Positions 15,524-24,415 of a stretch of 39,240 bases of DNA are shown piece by piece. The DNA lies in the NCBI RefSeq assembly GCF_000337615.1, contig NZ_AOII01000109.1, positions 1 through 39,240 of the forward strand. The letters run 5' to 3'. The position numbers were made by a program, and so were the translations under genes. The notes below the pieces were generated by a model. The model searched no databases, had not been told where the DNA came from, and saw only the letters and a program-made list of their open reading frames with translations. Position 1 is the stretch's first letter. Each line of letters opens with the position of its first letter. The stretch comes from Natrinema pallidum DSM 3751. GTDB lineage: Archaea; Halobacteriota; Halobacteria; Halobacteriales; Natrialbaceae.

Positions 15524-16681
15524 ATGACGTTCGAACTGTCAGACCGCGTGCAGACGGTGCCGCCCTCGGGCATTCGACGCTTCTTCGAGATCGCCGAGGA
15601 ACGCGACGACGTCATCTCGCTGGGCGTCGGCGAACCCGACTTCGCGACGCCGTGGGCGGCCCGCGACGCCGCGATCGCGTCCTTAGAGCAGGGGAAAACC
15701 TCCTACACGGCCAACCGCGGGAAGCGAGAACTCCGCGAGGCGATCGCCGACTACGTCGCCGATCGGTTCGATCTGGGGTACGATCCCGGCGAGGAGATCA
15801 TCGTCACGGCGGGTGCGAGCGAGGCTGTCGACCTGGCCTTCCGGGCCTTCGTCGACCCCGGCGATACGGTCGCGATCGCCCAGCCGGCCTACATCTCCTA
15901 TGAACCCGGCGTGATTTTCGCCGGCGGCGACGTGTTGCCGGTGCCGACGACAGAGGAAGACGAGTTCCGCCTCACCGCCAAGGCACTCGAGGCGGCCGGC
16001 GCGGCCGACGCGGACGTGCTCGTCCTCTGTTATCCCAACAACCCGACGGGCGCGATCATGCCCGCCGAGGACCTCGAGCCGGTCGCGGCGTTCGCCCGCG
16101 AGCACGATCTGACGGTCCTGTCCGACGAGATTTACGCCGAGTTGACCTACGACGGCGAGCACACCTCCATCGCGACGCTGCCGGGGATGCGCGAGCGGAC
16201 GATCGTCTTCAACGGCTTCTCGAAGGCCCACGCGATGACCGGCCTCCGGCTGGGCTACGCCCTGGGTCCCGCCGATGCCATCGGTGCGATGAACAAGATC
16301 CACCAGTACACGATGCTCTCGGCCCCGACGACGGCCCAGCATGCCGCGCTCGAGGCGTTGGATTCCTGTGAGGACGATGTCCGGGAGATGATCGCCCAGT
16401 ACGACCGCCGCCGGCAGTTCGTCCTCTCGCGGTTCCGCGAAATCGGGATGGACGTCTTCGAGGCCAAGGGCGCGTTCTACTGCTTCCCCGAGGTCCCCGA
16501 TGGCTTCACCGCCGAGGAGTTCGCCGAGGAGGTCCTGCGCGAACAGGGCGTGGCCGTCGTCCCCGGCGACGTCTTCGGCGAGGGCGGCGCGGGTCACCTG
16601 CGGATCTCCTACGCGACCGGCCTCGAGGACCTCCGACGGGCGCTCAACCGGATCGAAGCGTTCGTCGAAGAACACGCCTGA
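15524..16681 (+). CDS. PLP-dependent class I/II aminotransferase
   Basis: A 385-residue fold-type I aminotransferase of the aspartate/alanine aminotransferase group. Marks are SLGVGEPDFATP near the N-terminus, YTANRGKRELREA, the PLP-phosphate loop TAGASEAVDLA, YPNNPTGAI, DEIYAELTYDG (Asp binding the pyridine nitrogen) and FSKAHAMTGLRLGY, with the Lys that forms the Schiff base and the following Arg. LRISYATG holds the carboxylate-binding Arg. Substrate preference (Asp, Ala or aromatic) cannot be read from the sequence. It is co-transcribed with the Lrp gene two bases upstream. Confidence 0.93.
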   Translation: MTFELSDRVQTVPPSGIRRFFEIAEERDDVISLGVGEPDFATPWAARDAAIASLEQGKTSYTANRGKRELREAIADYVADRFDLGYDPGEEIIVTAGASEAVDLAFRAFVDPGDTVAIAQPAYISYEPGVIFAGGDVLPVPTTEEDEFRLTAKALEAAGAADADVLVLCYPNNPTGAIMPAEDLEPVAAFAREHDLTVLSDEIYAELTYDGEHTSIATLPGMRERTIVFNGFSKAHAMTGLRLGYALGPADAIGAMNKIHQYTMLSAPTTAQHAALEALDSCEDDVREMIAQYDRRRQFVLSRFREIGMDVFEAKGAFYCFPEVPDGFTAEEFAEEVLREQGVAVVPGDVFGEGGAGHLRISYATGLEDLRRALNRIEAFVEEHA

Positions 16682-16809
16682 AACGGGAGTGACCGGCGTC
16701 GCTGCTCGAGAACACGCCCCTCGAGTAGTCCGCCCAACCGGAAAGGCCGGCCACGCACCGGGTGTAGCGATCACGAACAGTTTTCCCGGTCGCCCGCACT
16801 CTCGTGTAT

Positions 16810-18042
16810 ATGGCCGACTATCGTCCCATCCCGGACGAGCGGGACGTCTTTCACGAGTACCGCAGCTACGCGTTCCGGCCCGAGGAGGGGGTGCCGGCGT
16901 ACGACCCCGACGAGCACGAAACGCCCCGCGCGACGCTCGGGTCCCGTCGCGGCGTGTACGAAGCCGATGCGGCCGACGACACCGAGCCCCGCTGTGTCTG
17001 TCGGCACTACTGGCTCGAGTCACGTGTTCGCGACGAAAGCCACCGAACGGCCGGACTCGCGTCCGTCGCGACGCCACCCGAGTACCGCCGACGGGGGTAC
17101 GTCCGGCAGTTGCTCGCCGAGTCGCTCGCGGAGTATCGCGACCGTGACATCCGGTTTTCCGTACTGTGGCCGTTCAGTTATCGGTTCTACCGACAGTACG
17201 GTTGGGACACGTGCAATCGGATCGTCACCCACGAGTGCGAGCCCTCGGTGCTCTCGTTTGCGACCGCCACGGTCGATCGGGACGCGGGGTCGATCCGCCG
17301 ATTCGCGGCCGACGAGTTCGAGTCGCTCGGACCGGCCTACGACGCCCACGCCGACCGATACTCGCTGGCCCTCGAGCGCGACACGGACTGGTGGCGATAT
17401 CGCGTGTTCGCCGGCCACGACCGGGACCCGTTCGTCTACGCGTACGAACGCGACGGACAGGTGCGGGGCTATCTCGTTTACACGCTCGACGGCGAAATGG
17501 GCGACCGGACGATGGCCGTCTCCGAGTTCGTGTCCGCGGATCGCGATGCCACCCTGTCGCTGCTGTCGTTCTGTCACGATCACGCGTCACAGGTCGAGCG
17601 CGTGCAACTTCGCGTTCCCGCGGCCGTTCCGCTCCGCGATCTCGCTCGAGATCCCGACCGGATCGAGACCCACGTCGAGGACGGGCCGATGGTTCGTCTC
17701 GTCGATGTCGCGGACACGCTCTCCGCACTCTCGTACCCGGCTCCGGACGTCAGCCTAACGATCGCCGTCGATGACCCGCTGGCCGAGTGGAACGAGGACG
17801 TGTTCCGGCTGGCGGTCGCGGCTGACCACGCGGACTGTACCCGTCTCGGCGACCGGTCGACATCGGCGGCCGACGCTGACGTTCGCCTCGAGATCGGTGC
17901 ACTCTCGCAGCTCGTCGTCGGGTTCCGATCTGCGGCGAGCCTCGATCGGACCGGAGAGATCGAGACGGCGGATTCGGAGGCCGTGGAGGCGCTGTCGATG
18001 CTCTTTCCGGAAACCGATGTCTACCTCGGTGATCGGTTTTGA
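16810..18042 (+). CDS. Eis-like GNAT family N-acetyltransferase
   Basis: A 410-residue protein with the Eis layout. A first GNAT domain has the acetyl-CoA loop TPPEYRRRGYVRQLL (Q/RxxGxG/A-like) near residues 90-105, followed by RFSVLWPFSYRFYRQYGWD, typical of the family. A second acyltransferase-like domain has GYLVYTL. A C-terminal sterol-carrier-like domain runs from about 310 to 410 and ends near the Phe terminus (GDRF). Mycobacterial Eis acetylates amines and aminoglycosides; the archaeal substrate is unknown. ATG 16810 is preferred to the in-frame GTG 16804, with TTTTCCC about 27-30 nt upstream as possible promoter element. Confidence 0.85.
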   Translation: MADYRPIPDERDVFHEYRSYAFRPEEGVPAYDPDEHETPRATLGSRRGVYEADAADDTEPRCVCRHYWLESRVRDESHRTAGLASVATPPEYRRRGYVRQLLAESLAEYRDRDIRFSVLWPFSYRFYRQYGWDTCNRIVTHECEPSVLSFATATVDRDAGSIRRFAADEFESLGPAYDAHADRYSLALERDTDWWRYRVFAGHDRDPFVYAYERDGQVRGYLVYTLDGEMGDRTMAVSEFVSADRDATLSLLSFCHDHASQVERVQLRVPAAVPLRDLARDPDRIETHVEDGPMVRLVDVADTLSALSYPAPDVSLTIAVDDPLAEWNEDVFRLAVAADHADCTRLGDRSTSAADADVRLEIGALSQLVVGFRSAASLDRTGEIETADSEAVEALSMLFPETDVYLGDRF

Positions 18043-18275
18043 TCGCACGCGACGCTGCGTCGGCTGCTGGCTTCGACCGGCGGGGGAGAGGGATCGACGA
18101 CGGACAGCGATTGTCACAGCATACCATCCAAACGCTCGGCCACGGCACTGAAATAGGACGTTCACTAACTACGTGCTAACTGTCTGTCGATGATGACTAT
18201 CGTTGTGAGTGGCGATCGCCTCGAGCGCGAGGAGGGTCGGTGTCGGTCGGCGGGTCGGGGTGGAGAGCCGTGACG

Positions 18276-20129
18276 ATGCGATCCGTTCCGATCGTCGATC
18301 GGGTGACCGACGCCTTCTTCGCCCTCGATACTGGCTTTCGGTTTACCTATCTCAACGAGCGAGCGGAGACGCTACTCGAGCGGTCCCGCGAGGAACTGAT
18401 CGGGCGCGTCATGTGGGACGAGTTCCCCCAGACCGTCGAGACACAGTTCCCCGACGGGTTCCATCGCGCGATGGACGAGCAGGTGCCGGTTTCCTTCGAG
18501 ATCTATCACATGCCCCTCGAGACGTGGTTCGAAGCCCGGGCGTATCCGTCTCCCACCGGCCTCTCGGTGTACATGCGCGACGTGACCGAGCGGAAGGCAC
18601 AGGAGACGACGCTGGCCCAACACGCCGCCGTCGTCGAGGCGGTCCACGACGCCGTCGTCACGCTCGATCGCAACCGCGAAATCGTGACAATAAACGGTGC
18701 GACCGAGTCGATTCTGGGCGCGGAGCGGGCGGCCATCGTCGGTGAGCACGTCGAAACGCTCACCGAACTGGCCGGAATCGACGATCAACACGCCGTCGAC
18801 ATCGGCCGCGCGATCACCGATGTCGACGTCAGGAACGCGGATCGCCGCCAGCTCGAACTCCCCTACGTCGGCCCGGACGGTGACGACCGGATGGCCGAGT
18901 TCCGGTTCGTGCCGATCGAGGACAACACGGCGACCGTCGCCGCCGTGATTCGAGACGTCACCGATCGACACGAGTACGACCGCGTCGTCACGTCCCTCCA
19001 CGAGATCACGCGGTGGCTCCTCGAGTCGGACGATCCGGAGGAGATCTGTGCGATCTCCGTCCACGCCGGCAGCGATCTGCTCGATCTCCCGATCAGCGGC
19101 GTCTGGCTCCTCGAAGAGGAACGAGGCTACCTCGAGCCCGTCGCCGGGACCGCGGATGCCCACGACGAGTTGGGCGGCCTCCCGCGGTTCAACGCCGGTG
19201 AAGGGCTCGTCTGGGACGTCTTCGAGGCCGGCGAAATCGAACTGTTCGACGACCTCGAGTCGGTCGACGGCCTCTACAACCCGGAAACGACGATCGGGTC
19301 GGAGATCATCGCTCCGATCGGTACCCACGGCGTCCTCATGACCGGCTCGCTCGATCCCCACTGGTTCGACGAGACCGACGTCGATCTCATCTCGACGCTC
19401 GTCGAAAACACGCGGGCCGCCCTCGATCGGGCCGAGCGGGAGCAGGTCCTTCGGGACCGGACGACCGAACTCGAGCGCCAGACCGAGCGCCTCGAAGCCG
19501 TGGCCGACGTCCTCTCGAGCGATCTGCAACGCCAACTCGAGGCCGTCGCCGACGCGCTCGAGGACGATCGGGCCGACGAGTGGGAGTTTCCCCTGGCGGA
19601 GGACACGGTCGAAACGACGCTCGACCGCACCGAAGGGCTCGTCGACGACATCCGGGAGTTCGCCCGCAACGCCTCGCGAGTCGGGACTCGCAGCCGGCTT
19701 CGCCTCGAGTCGGCGATCGCCGACGCCGTCAGCGAGTCCCGTCTCGACGAGGCAGCCGTCGTCGTCGACGGCTCGGCGGTGCTCCGGGCCGATCCTGATC
19801 GGTTTTCCCACCTGCTCGAGACGGCCTTCGACAGCGCCGTCGCACGGGCCGACGGCGACGTGGCGGTCCGGATCGGGCTCGTCGGGTTCGACGACGGCGG
19901 GAGCCGCGGCTTTTACATACTCGACGACGCGGCGAAAATCCCGCCGAACGCACACGATCGCGTGCTCGACCCGACCGCCGACGACGAGACCGCGATCGAC
20001 GGACTCGGTCTCGCGCTCGTCCGTGCCATCGCCGAGGCTCACGACTGGGAGTGTACCGTCACCAACGGCGACGGCGGCACGCGGGTCGAGTTTCGGGGCG
20101 TGACGACACTCGAGCGCCGGCTCGAGTAA
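18276..20129 (+). CDS. PAS-PAS-GAF sensor with degenerate histidine-kinase core (probable pseudokinase)
   Basis: A 617-residue protein. Two PAS domains (about 5-105 and 110-235), a GAF domain (about 240-390) and a coiled coil precede a kinase-like region. At the H-box, where haloarchaeal kinases read SHDLRNPL, it has SSDLQRQL (Ser 415 for His). At the N-box both Asn are lost (LETAFDSAV), and the G1 loop reads DDAAKIP instead of DxGxGIP. Only the G2 motif GLGLALVRAIAEAH is normal. Autophosphorylation therefore seems unlikely, and it may act as a sensor or scaffold. The start is uncertain: ATG 18276 or in-frame GTG 18240. It converges on the HalX regulator gene with one base between stops. Confidence 0.85.
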   Translation: MRSVPIVDRVTDAFFALDTGFRFTYLNERAETLLERSREELIGRVMWDEFPQTVETQFPDGFHRAMDEQVPVSFEIYHMPLETWFEARAYPSPTGLSVYMRDVTERKAQETTLAQHAAVVEAVHDAVVTLDRNREIVTINGATESILGAERAAIVGEHVETLTELAGIDDQHAVDIGRAITDVDVRNADRRQLELPYVGPDGDDRMAEFRFVPIEDNTATVAAVIRDVTDRHEYDRVVTSLHEITRWLLESDDPEEICAISVHAGSDLLDLPISGVWLLEEERGYLEPVAGTADAHDELGGLPRFNAGEGLVWDVFEAGEIELFDDLESVDGLYNPETTIGSEIIAPIGTHGVLMTGSLDPHWFDETDVDLISTLVENTRAALDRAEREQVLRDRTTELERQTERLEAVADVLSSDLQRQLEAVADALEDDRADEWEFPLAEDTVETTLDRTEGLVDDIREFARNASRVGTRSRLRLESAIADAVSESRLDEAAVVVDGSAVLRADPDRFSHLLETAFDSAVARADGDVAVRIGLVGFDDGGSRGFYILDDAAKIPPNAHDRVLDPTADDETAIDGLGLALVRAIAEAHDWECTVTNGDGGTRVEFRGVTTLERRLE

Positions 20130-20130
20130 C

Positions 20131-20718
20131 TCACTCTCGAATCACCGACTCGCCCGCGATGTCGCGACAGAGCTGTCGGTAGCCGTCTTGTTCGAACAGC
20201 GACTGCATCGTGTCGTTGACCTGGACCCGGAGGACCGCCAGTCGATCCCTGAGTTCGGCGTACTCCTGGCTCGACTTCCGTTGAGCGTCGGTCTTCTGAT
20301 CGTCCAACAGCGCCTTCTTCGACGCGAGCGCGAAAAACTCCTGGAGTTTCTCGTTGTAGCTCGCTCGGAGCTGCAGTTGGTCGATGATGTCGACCAGTTC
20401 GCCCTTCGAGACCGGCTTGACGAGGTAGTCGTCGAATCCCAACCTGATGATGTCGAAGTCCGGTTCGACCGCCGTCACCATCGCGACGCGGCAGTCGAGG
20501 CCCCGCTCCCGGATCGTGTCGAGAACGGTGTCGCCGGAGAGTCCGGGCATCCGCCGGTCGAGCAGCACGACATCGACCGAGCCGTCGATGGCGTCCAGCG
20601 CGTCGTTACCGTCGTAGACCGTCTCGACGTCGCAGTCGTCCTCGAGCCAAGCGGCGTAGAGATCCGCGAGGTCGGGTTCGTCTTCGACGATCAGGACGGA
20701 CGGGGTGTCGATTGTCAT
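20131..20718 (-). CDS. HalX-domain response regulator
   Basis: A 195-residue regulator. The receiver domain (about 1-120) has the acidic pair VEDEPD, the phosphoacceptor Asp in VVLLDRRMPG near residue 55, Thr in AMVTAVEP and the conserved Lys in YLVKPV. The C-terminal HalX domain (about 125-190, EFFALASKKALLDDQK...) is a helical module specific to haloarchaeal response regulators, with no DNA-binding domain. An SD-like GGAGGAA (about 20726-20732, minus strand) precedes ATG 20718 and a TATA-like GATATAC lies near 20766-20772, so this gene has a real leader. It may be driven by a kinase elsewhere, since its neighbour looks inactive. Confidence 0.92.
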   Translation of the reverse strand: MTIDTPSVLIVEDEPDLADLYAAWLEDDCDVETVYDGNDALDAIDGSVDVVLLDRRMPGLSGDTVLDTIRERGLDCRVAMVTAVEPDFDIIRLGFDDYLVKPVSKGELVDIIDQLQLRASYNEKLQEFFALASKKALLDDQKTDAQRKSSQEYAELRDRLAVLRVQVNDTMQSLFEQDGYRQLCRDIAGESVIRE

Positions 20719-20887
20719 CGAAGTTCCTCCGAGACTATCGGTTCGTCGGGTAGGTGGTCCCGACTGTATATCAATATTCCGGACAATAGATCAGCGAAAC
20801 CACGTCACGGATAGTTATTACTACCTCTTTGGCAGAGTGACACGAATGGTAACCCGGGTCGTGGTCGGTCGCTTCGTCGACGGCTCG

Positions 20888-23038
20888 TTACTCGAGGTCG
20901 CGGCCGATCGTCGCGCGTCGCTCGCGGATCGTAGCCGCGTCGGTTTCGATCGTCCGCCCGCCCGCGTCGATCGTCAACGCTCCGTCGTCGGTCGCGGTCC
21001 CGAGTTCGACGACGGGTGCGACGCCGTCGAACGCGTCGCGGACCGCCGCCGGCGCGTCGGTCTGGATCAGTGCCCGCCCAGGCTGTTCGTGGAACAACGT
21101 ACCCGCGGGATCGTCGCCGGGGATCGACACCTCGAGACCGGCGTCCGCGGTGACCATTTCGGCGAGTGCGACGGCGAGACCGCCGTGGCTGACGTCGTGA
21201 ACCGCGAGCGTCGCGTCCTCGTCCGCGACCGCTGCGAGCGTCTCGATCAGGGCCGCGGGGTCGTCGGGGAGCGCCGGGAACCGGTCGCTGCCGTCGAACT
21301 GCGCGAGGTACTCCGAGCCACCGAGTCGGACGTCGTCGGTTGCGAGGCCGCGATCACCGACGAGCAGCAGGTCGCCGTCGGCTGCGACCGACAGCGGCGG
21401 GGCGTCGTAGCCGTCCTTGGCACCGACCATCGCCAGCGTTGGCGTCGGCGGGATCGGCCCCGCGACGGAGTCGTTGTACAGCGAGACGTTCCCGCCGACG
21501 ACCGGCGTCGAGAGGGTTTCGCACATCTCGGCGAGTCCGTCGACGATTCCCTTGAACCCACCGTACACGTCCGGTTTCTCCGGATTGCCGCCGTTGAGAC
21601 AGTCGACCGCGGCCAGCGGCGTCGCCCCCTTGGCCGCGATGTTCGTCGCGTTCTCGAGCGCGACCGCGCGGGCCCCCTCGTAGGGCGCGGCGTCGGTCCA
21701 GTTCGGTGCCCCACCGGTAGATAGCGCGAGCCCCTGTTCGGCTTCTCGGACCGCCATAATCGCGGCGTCGTCGCCTGGTCCAACGCTCGTGCGGACGCCG
21801 ACCTCGTGATCGTACTGCCGGTAGACCCACCGCTTCGAGGCCGTGTTCGGGCTCGAGACGACCGCGTCGAAGGCGTCAGTGAGGTCCGGGTCGGGCAGGT
21901 CGGGTTCCGGTTCGGGGGGCACCTCGCTCTCGAGGTCGTTCATCGGCGCGCCCTCGCCGAGGAAGAAGGCGTCGACATCGACGACCGTCTCGCGCTCTCC
22001 GGACTCGCTCCCCTCGAAGGTACAGACGTAGTTGCCCTCGGTGACCTCACCGATGACCGAACAGCCCAGATCGAACCGCTCGGCGATTTCGCGGACCCGC
22101 TCGACGTTGTTGGGCTCGACTTCGTAGCACATCCGCTCCTGGGATTCGGCGAGTAGGATCTCGAGCGCGTTCATGTTCGGCTCGCGCTGGTGGACCCGAT
22201 CGAGTTCGATGTGGGCACCGAGATCGGCCTTGGCGACCATCTCGCTGGATGCACCGCCGAGACCGGCGGCACCGAGGTCGCGGGCCGATTCGATCAGGTC
22301 CTCGTCGACGAGTTGCTCGTTGGCCTCGATCAGCAACTTCTCCGCGTAGGGGTCCCCGACCTGGACGGCGGGGCGGTCCTCGGTCTCGGCGTCCTCCGCC
22401 AGGTCCTCGCTGGCGAAGCTCGCGCCGCCGAGCCCGTCGCGGCCGGTGGCGTTCCCGACGAGCACCAGTTTGTTGCCGGGCTCCTGGGCCTCGGCGGTCA
22501 CGAGCCGCTCCTCGGTCGTCAGGCCGACGCAGGCGACGTTGACGAGCGGGTTCCCCTCGTAGTCCGTGTGGAAATCGACGCTGCCCGCGACCGTAGGAAC
22601 GCCGATACAGTTGCCGTAGTGACTGATCCCCTCGACGACACCCTCGAAGAGGTACTTCGAGTGCTCGTCGTCGAACTCGCCGAAGTACAGCGAGTCCGCG
22701 AGCGCGATCGGGTAGGCACCCATCGAGAGCGTGTCCCGGACGATACCGCCGACGCCGGTCGCCGCGCCGTCGAACGGGTCGACGTAGGAGGGGTGGTTGT
22801 GGCTCTCGATCCCCAGCGTAACGTAGGTCTCCCCATCGAGCGCGACGACCGCCGCGTCGTCGCCCGGGCCGACGACGACCCGCTCGCCCTCGCTGTCGAA
22901 GGCCGACAGCAACGGTCGCGAGGAGCGGTACGCACAGTGCTCGCTCCAGAGGTTCTCGAACAGCGCCGCCTCCGCTCGAGTCGGCTCCCGATCTAACTCG
23001 GAGACGACGAGTTCGCGGTCCGAATCGGCAAGACTCAT
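20888..23038 (-). CDS. purL: Phosphoribosylformylglycinamidine synthase subunit PurL
   Basis: A 716-residue small-type PurL, the FGAM synthase core that converts FGAR to FGAM with ATP and ammonia delivered by PurQ (de novo purine synthesis, step 4). Marks are the N-terminal catalytic-His segment [24 protein letters not shown], the substrate loop [21 protein letters not shown], and the second half-repeat with [10 protein letters not shown] and [13 protein letters not shown]. PurS and PurQ are not nearby. The start at 23038 fits the family. A 12-bp palindrome TCACCTAGGTGA (23039-23050) lies directly before it, and ATTTACC (about 23066-23072) could be the TATA element. Confidence 0.95.
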   Translation of the reverse strand: MSLADSDRELVVSELDREPTRAEAALFENLWSEHCAYRSSRPLLSAFDSEGERVVVGPGDDAAVVALDGETYVTLGIESHNHPSYVDPFDGAATGVGGIVRDTLSMGAYPIALADSLYFGEFDDEHSKYLFEGVVEGISHYGNCIGVPTVAGSVDFHTDYEGNPLVNVACVGLTTEERLVTAEAQEPGNKLVLVGNATGRDGLGGASFASEDLAEDAETEDRPAVQVGDPYAEKLLIEANEQLVDEDLIESARDLGAAGLGGASSEMVAKADLGAHIELDRVHQREPNMNALEILLAESQERMCYEVEPNNVERVREIAERFDLGCSVIGEVTEGNYVCTFEGSESGERETVVDVDAFFLGEGAPMNDLESEVPPEPEPDLPDPDLTDAFDAVVSSPNTASKRWVYRQYDHEVGVRTSVGPGDDAAIMAVREAEQGLALSTGGAPNWTDAAPYEGARAVALENATNIAAKGATPLAAVDCLNGGNPEKPDVYGGFKGIVDGLAEMCETLSTPVVGGNVSLYNDSVAGPIPPTPTLAMVGAKDGYDAPPLSVAADGDLLLVGDRGLATDDVRLGGSEYLAQFDGSDRFPALPDDPAALIETLAAVADEDATLAVHDVSHGGLAVALAEMVTADAGLEVSIPGDDPAGTLFHEQPGRALIQTDAPAAVRDAFDGVAPVVELGTATDDGALTIDAGGRTIETDAATIRERRATIGRDLE

Positions 23039-23244
23039 TCACCTAGGTGATGAAAGTCGGCCGGTAAATGGGTTTCTATATGCACGTTCATGGATAAAAT
23101 ACGCCTCGGAGCGGGCGAGCAGCGGCACGGTTCGGTCGAGAGGGTGGTCACTGCGGTGTCGGCGTAGATCGCGCGTGATCGTCGGGAAGGCAAGTCGGCG
23201 TCCCGTCGCGAACGTTTACTATCCGCAGTGTGACGGCACGGTCG

Positions 23245-23625
23245 ATGGTTGAGGACGAATTCGACGACAGGGATTGGGTCGATGTGCTTCGCTACGAGAC
23301 CGCATCCGGCCCCAGCTACCGGTCCGTGCCCGCGGGAGAGGGAAACCGAATCGTCGCCGCCCACGAGAACGAGTTGCGAAAGCGGATTCGGGTTCGACGG
23401 CTCGGAATGACGGGGATCGCGATCGCCGTCGGCGTCGGCGGCGTCCTGGTCGAGCGCGCGGTAGTCGGTGCGCTCGTCGTGGCGATTCTCGTCGGCGCGG
23501 GCTGGCTGGCCGGGGGCGACCACGAGGGGTTCGTTCCGACCGTCGTCGACGAACGAATACGGCTTGAACGCGCGGCGTCGACGTACGATATCGACGTTCA
23601 CTCGGACGACCCGTATCAGGAGTAG
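23245..23625 (+). CDS. Small membrane protein with a two-helix hairpin
   Basis: A 126-residue protein. The soluble N-terminal half (MVEDEFDDRDWVDVLRYETASGP..., ending HENELRKRIRVRR) precedes two adjacent hydrophobic helices at about residues 55-90. A polar C-terminus with an acidic end (SDDPYQE) follows. The basic cluster before the first helix suggests both termini are cytoplasmic. TATA-like GTTTACTA (23213-23220) is at leaderless distance from ATG 23245. I do not recognise a function. It lies upstream of the PHP gene but has its own promoter and a 106-base gap. Confidence 0.7.
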   Translation: MVEDEFDDRDWVDVLRYETASGPSYRSVPAGEGNRIVAAHENELRKRIRVRRLGMTGIAIAVGVGGVLVERAVVGALVVAILVGAGWLAGGDHEGFVPTVVDERIRLERAASTYDIDVHSDDPYQE

Positions 23626-23731
23626 TCCCGTCGACGGGACGACCCGCCGTCTCGAGTCGCGGCGATGGTCCCGTTCGCCGACCGTGGTCGGGACCGAGTC
23701 GTTTTTGATCAGGCCGCCTAAACGTGCGGTC

Positions 23732-24415
23732 GTGCTGTCGGTCGAACTCCACACGCATTCATCGCTGTCCTACGACGGTCGCGACCCGGTCGAGCTCATT
23801 CTGGAGCAGGCCGAAGCCATCGGTCTCGACGCGATCGCCGTGACGGACCACGACGAGATCGACGCAAGCCTCGAGGCCGTCGAGCGCGCCCCCGACTACG
23901 GGCTGGTCGCCATTCCGGGAATGGAAATCTCGAGCAAGGCGGGCCACGTACTCGGTCTGGGGCTCGAGGAGGCCGTTCCGCCAGGGCTGTCGTTCGAATC
24001 GACGCTCGAGGCGATCCACGACCAGGGCGGCCTGGCCGTGATTCCCCATCCGTTTCAGGAGTCTCGCCACGGCGTCATGGCGCGGGTTTCGCGGGACCAA
24101 CTCGCCTTAGGCGACGCGATCGAAGTCTACAACTCCCGGCTGTTTACCGGGCGCGCCAACCGACAGGCCGAACGCTATGCCCGCTCGCGGGACCTGCCGA
24201 TGACCGCCGGGAGCGACGCTCACATCAGCGAGATGGTCGGCCAGGCGATCACCCGCGTTGACGCCGACGAACGCTCCGTCGACGCGATTCTGGACGCGAT
24301 TGCCGCCGGACGGACGACCGTCGAGGGCAAACGAACCCCCTGGCGGATCAGCGTCCGGCAGTTCGCCGGCGGCGTCACGCGACGACTGAGCCGCGTTCTA
24401 AAACACCTCCAGTGA
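23732..24415 (+). CDS. PHP-domain metal-dependent phosphoesterase
   Basis: A 227-residue protein with all PHP motifs: ELHTHSSLSYDG (HxH), AVTDHDEID, GMEISSKAGHVLGLGL, VIPHPF and AGSDAHI, which together would bind a trinuclear metal site. PHP enzymes of this size hydrolyse phosphoesters such as nucleoside 3',5'-bisphosphates or RNA ends; the substrate is unknown. GTG 23732 is the start, with TTTTTGATC (about 23702-23710) as promoter element and no ATG nearby. The stop overlaps the GTG of the asparagine-synthetase-like gene (GTGA), so the two are translationally coupled. Confidence 0.88.
   Translation: MLSVELHTHSSLSYDGRDPVELILEQAEAIGLDAIAVTDHDEIDASLEAVERAPDYGLVAIPGMEISSKAGHVLGLGLEEAVPPGLSFESTLEAIHDQGGLAVIPHPFQESRHGVMARVSRDQLALGDAIEVYNSRLFTGRANRQAERYARSRDLPMTAGSDAHISEMVGQAITRVDADERSVDAILDAIAAGRTTVEGKRTPWRISVRQFAGGVTRRLSRVLKHLQ

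Noticed and set aside
15683-17077. 464-codon minus-strand open frame over the aminotransferase
   Set aside because: It is a shadow of the aminotransferase and acetyltransferase genes and has no recognisable domain.
18190-18275. Possible upstream coding start (ATGATG at 18190) with a frameshift into the PAS protein
   Set aside because: The short frame (about 27 residues) shows no PAS-like or signal sequence and ends before the sensor starts, so there is no reason to assume a frameshift.
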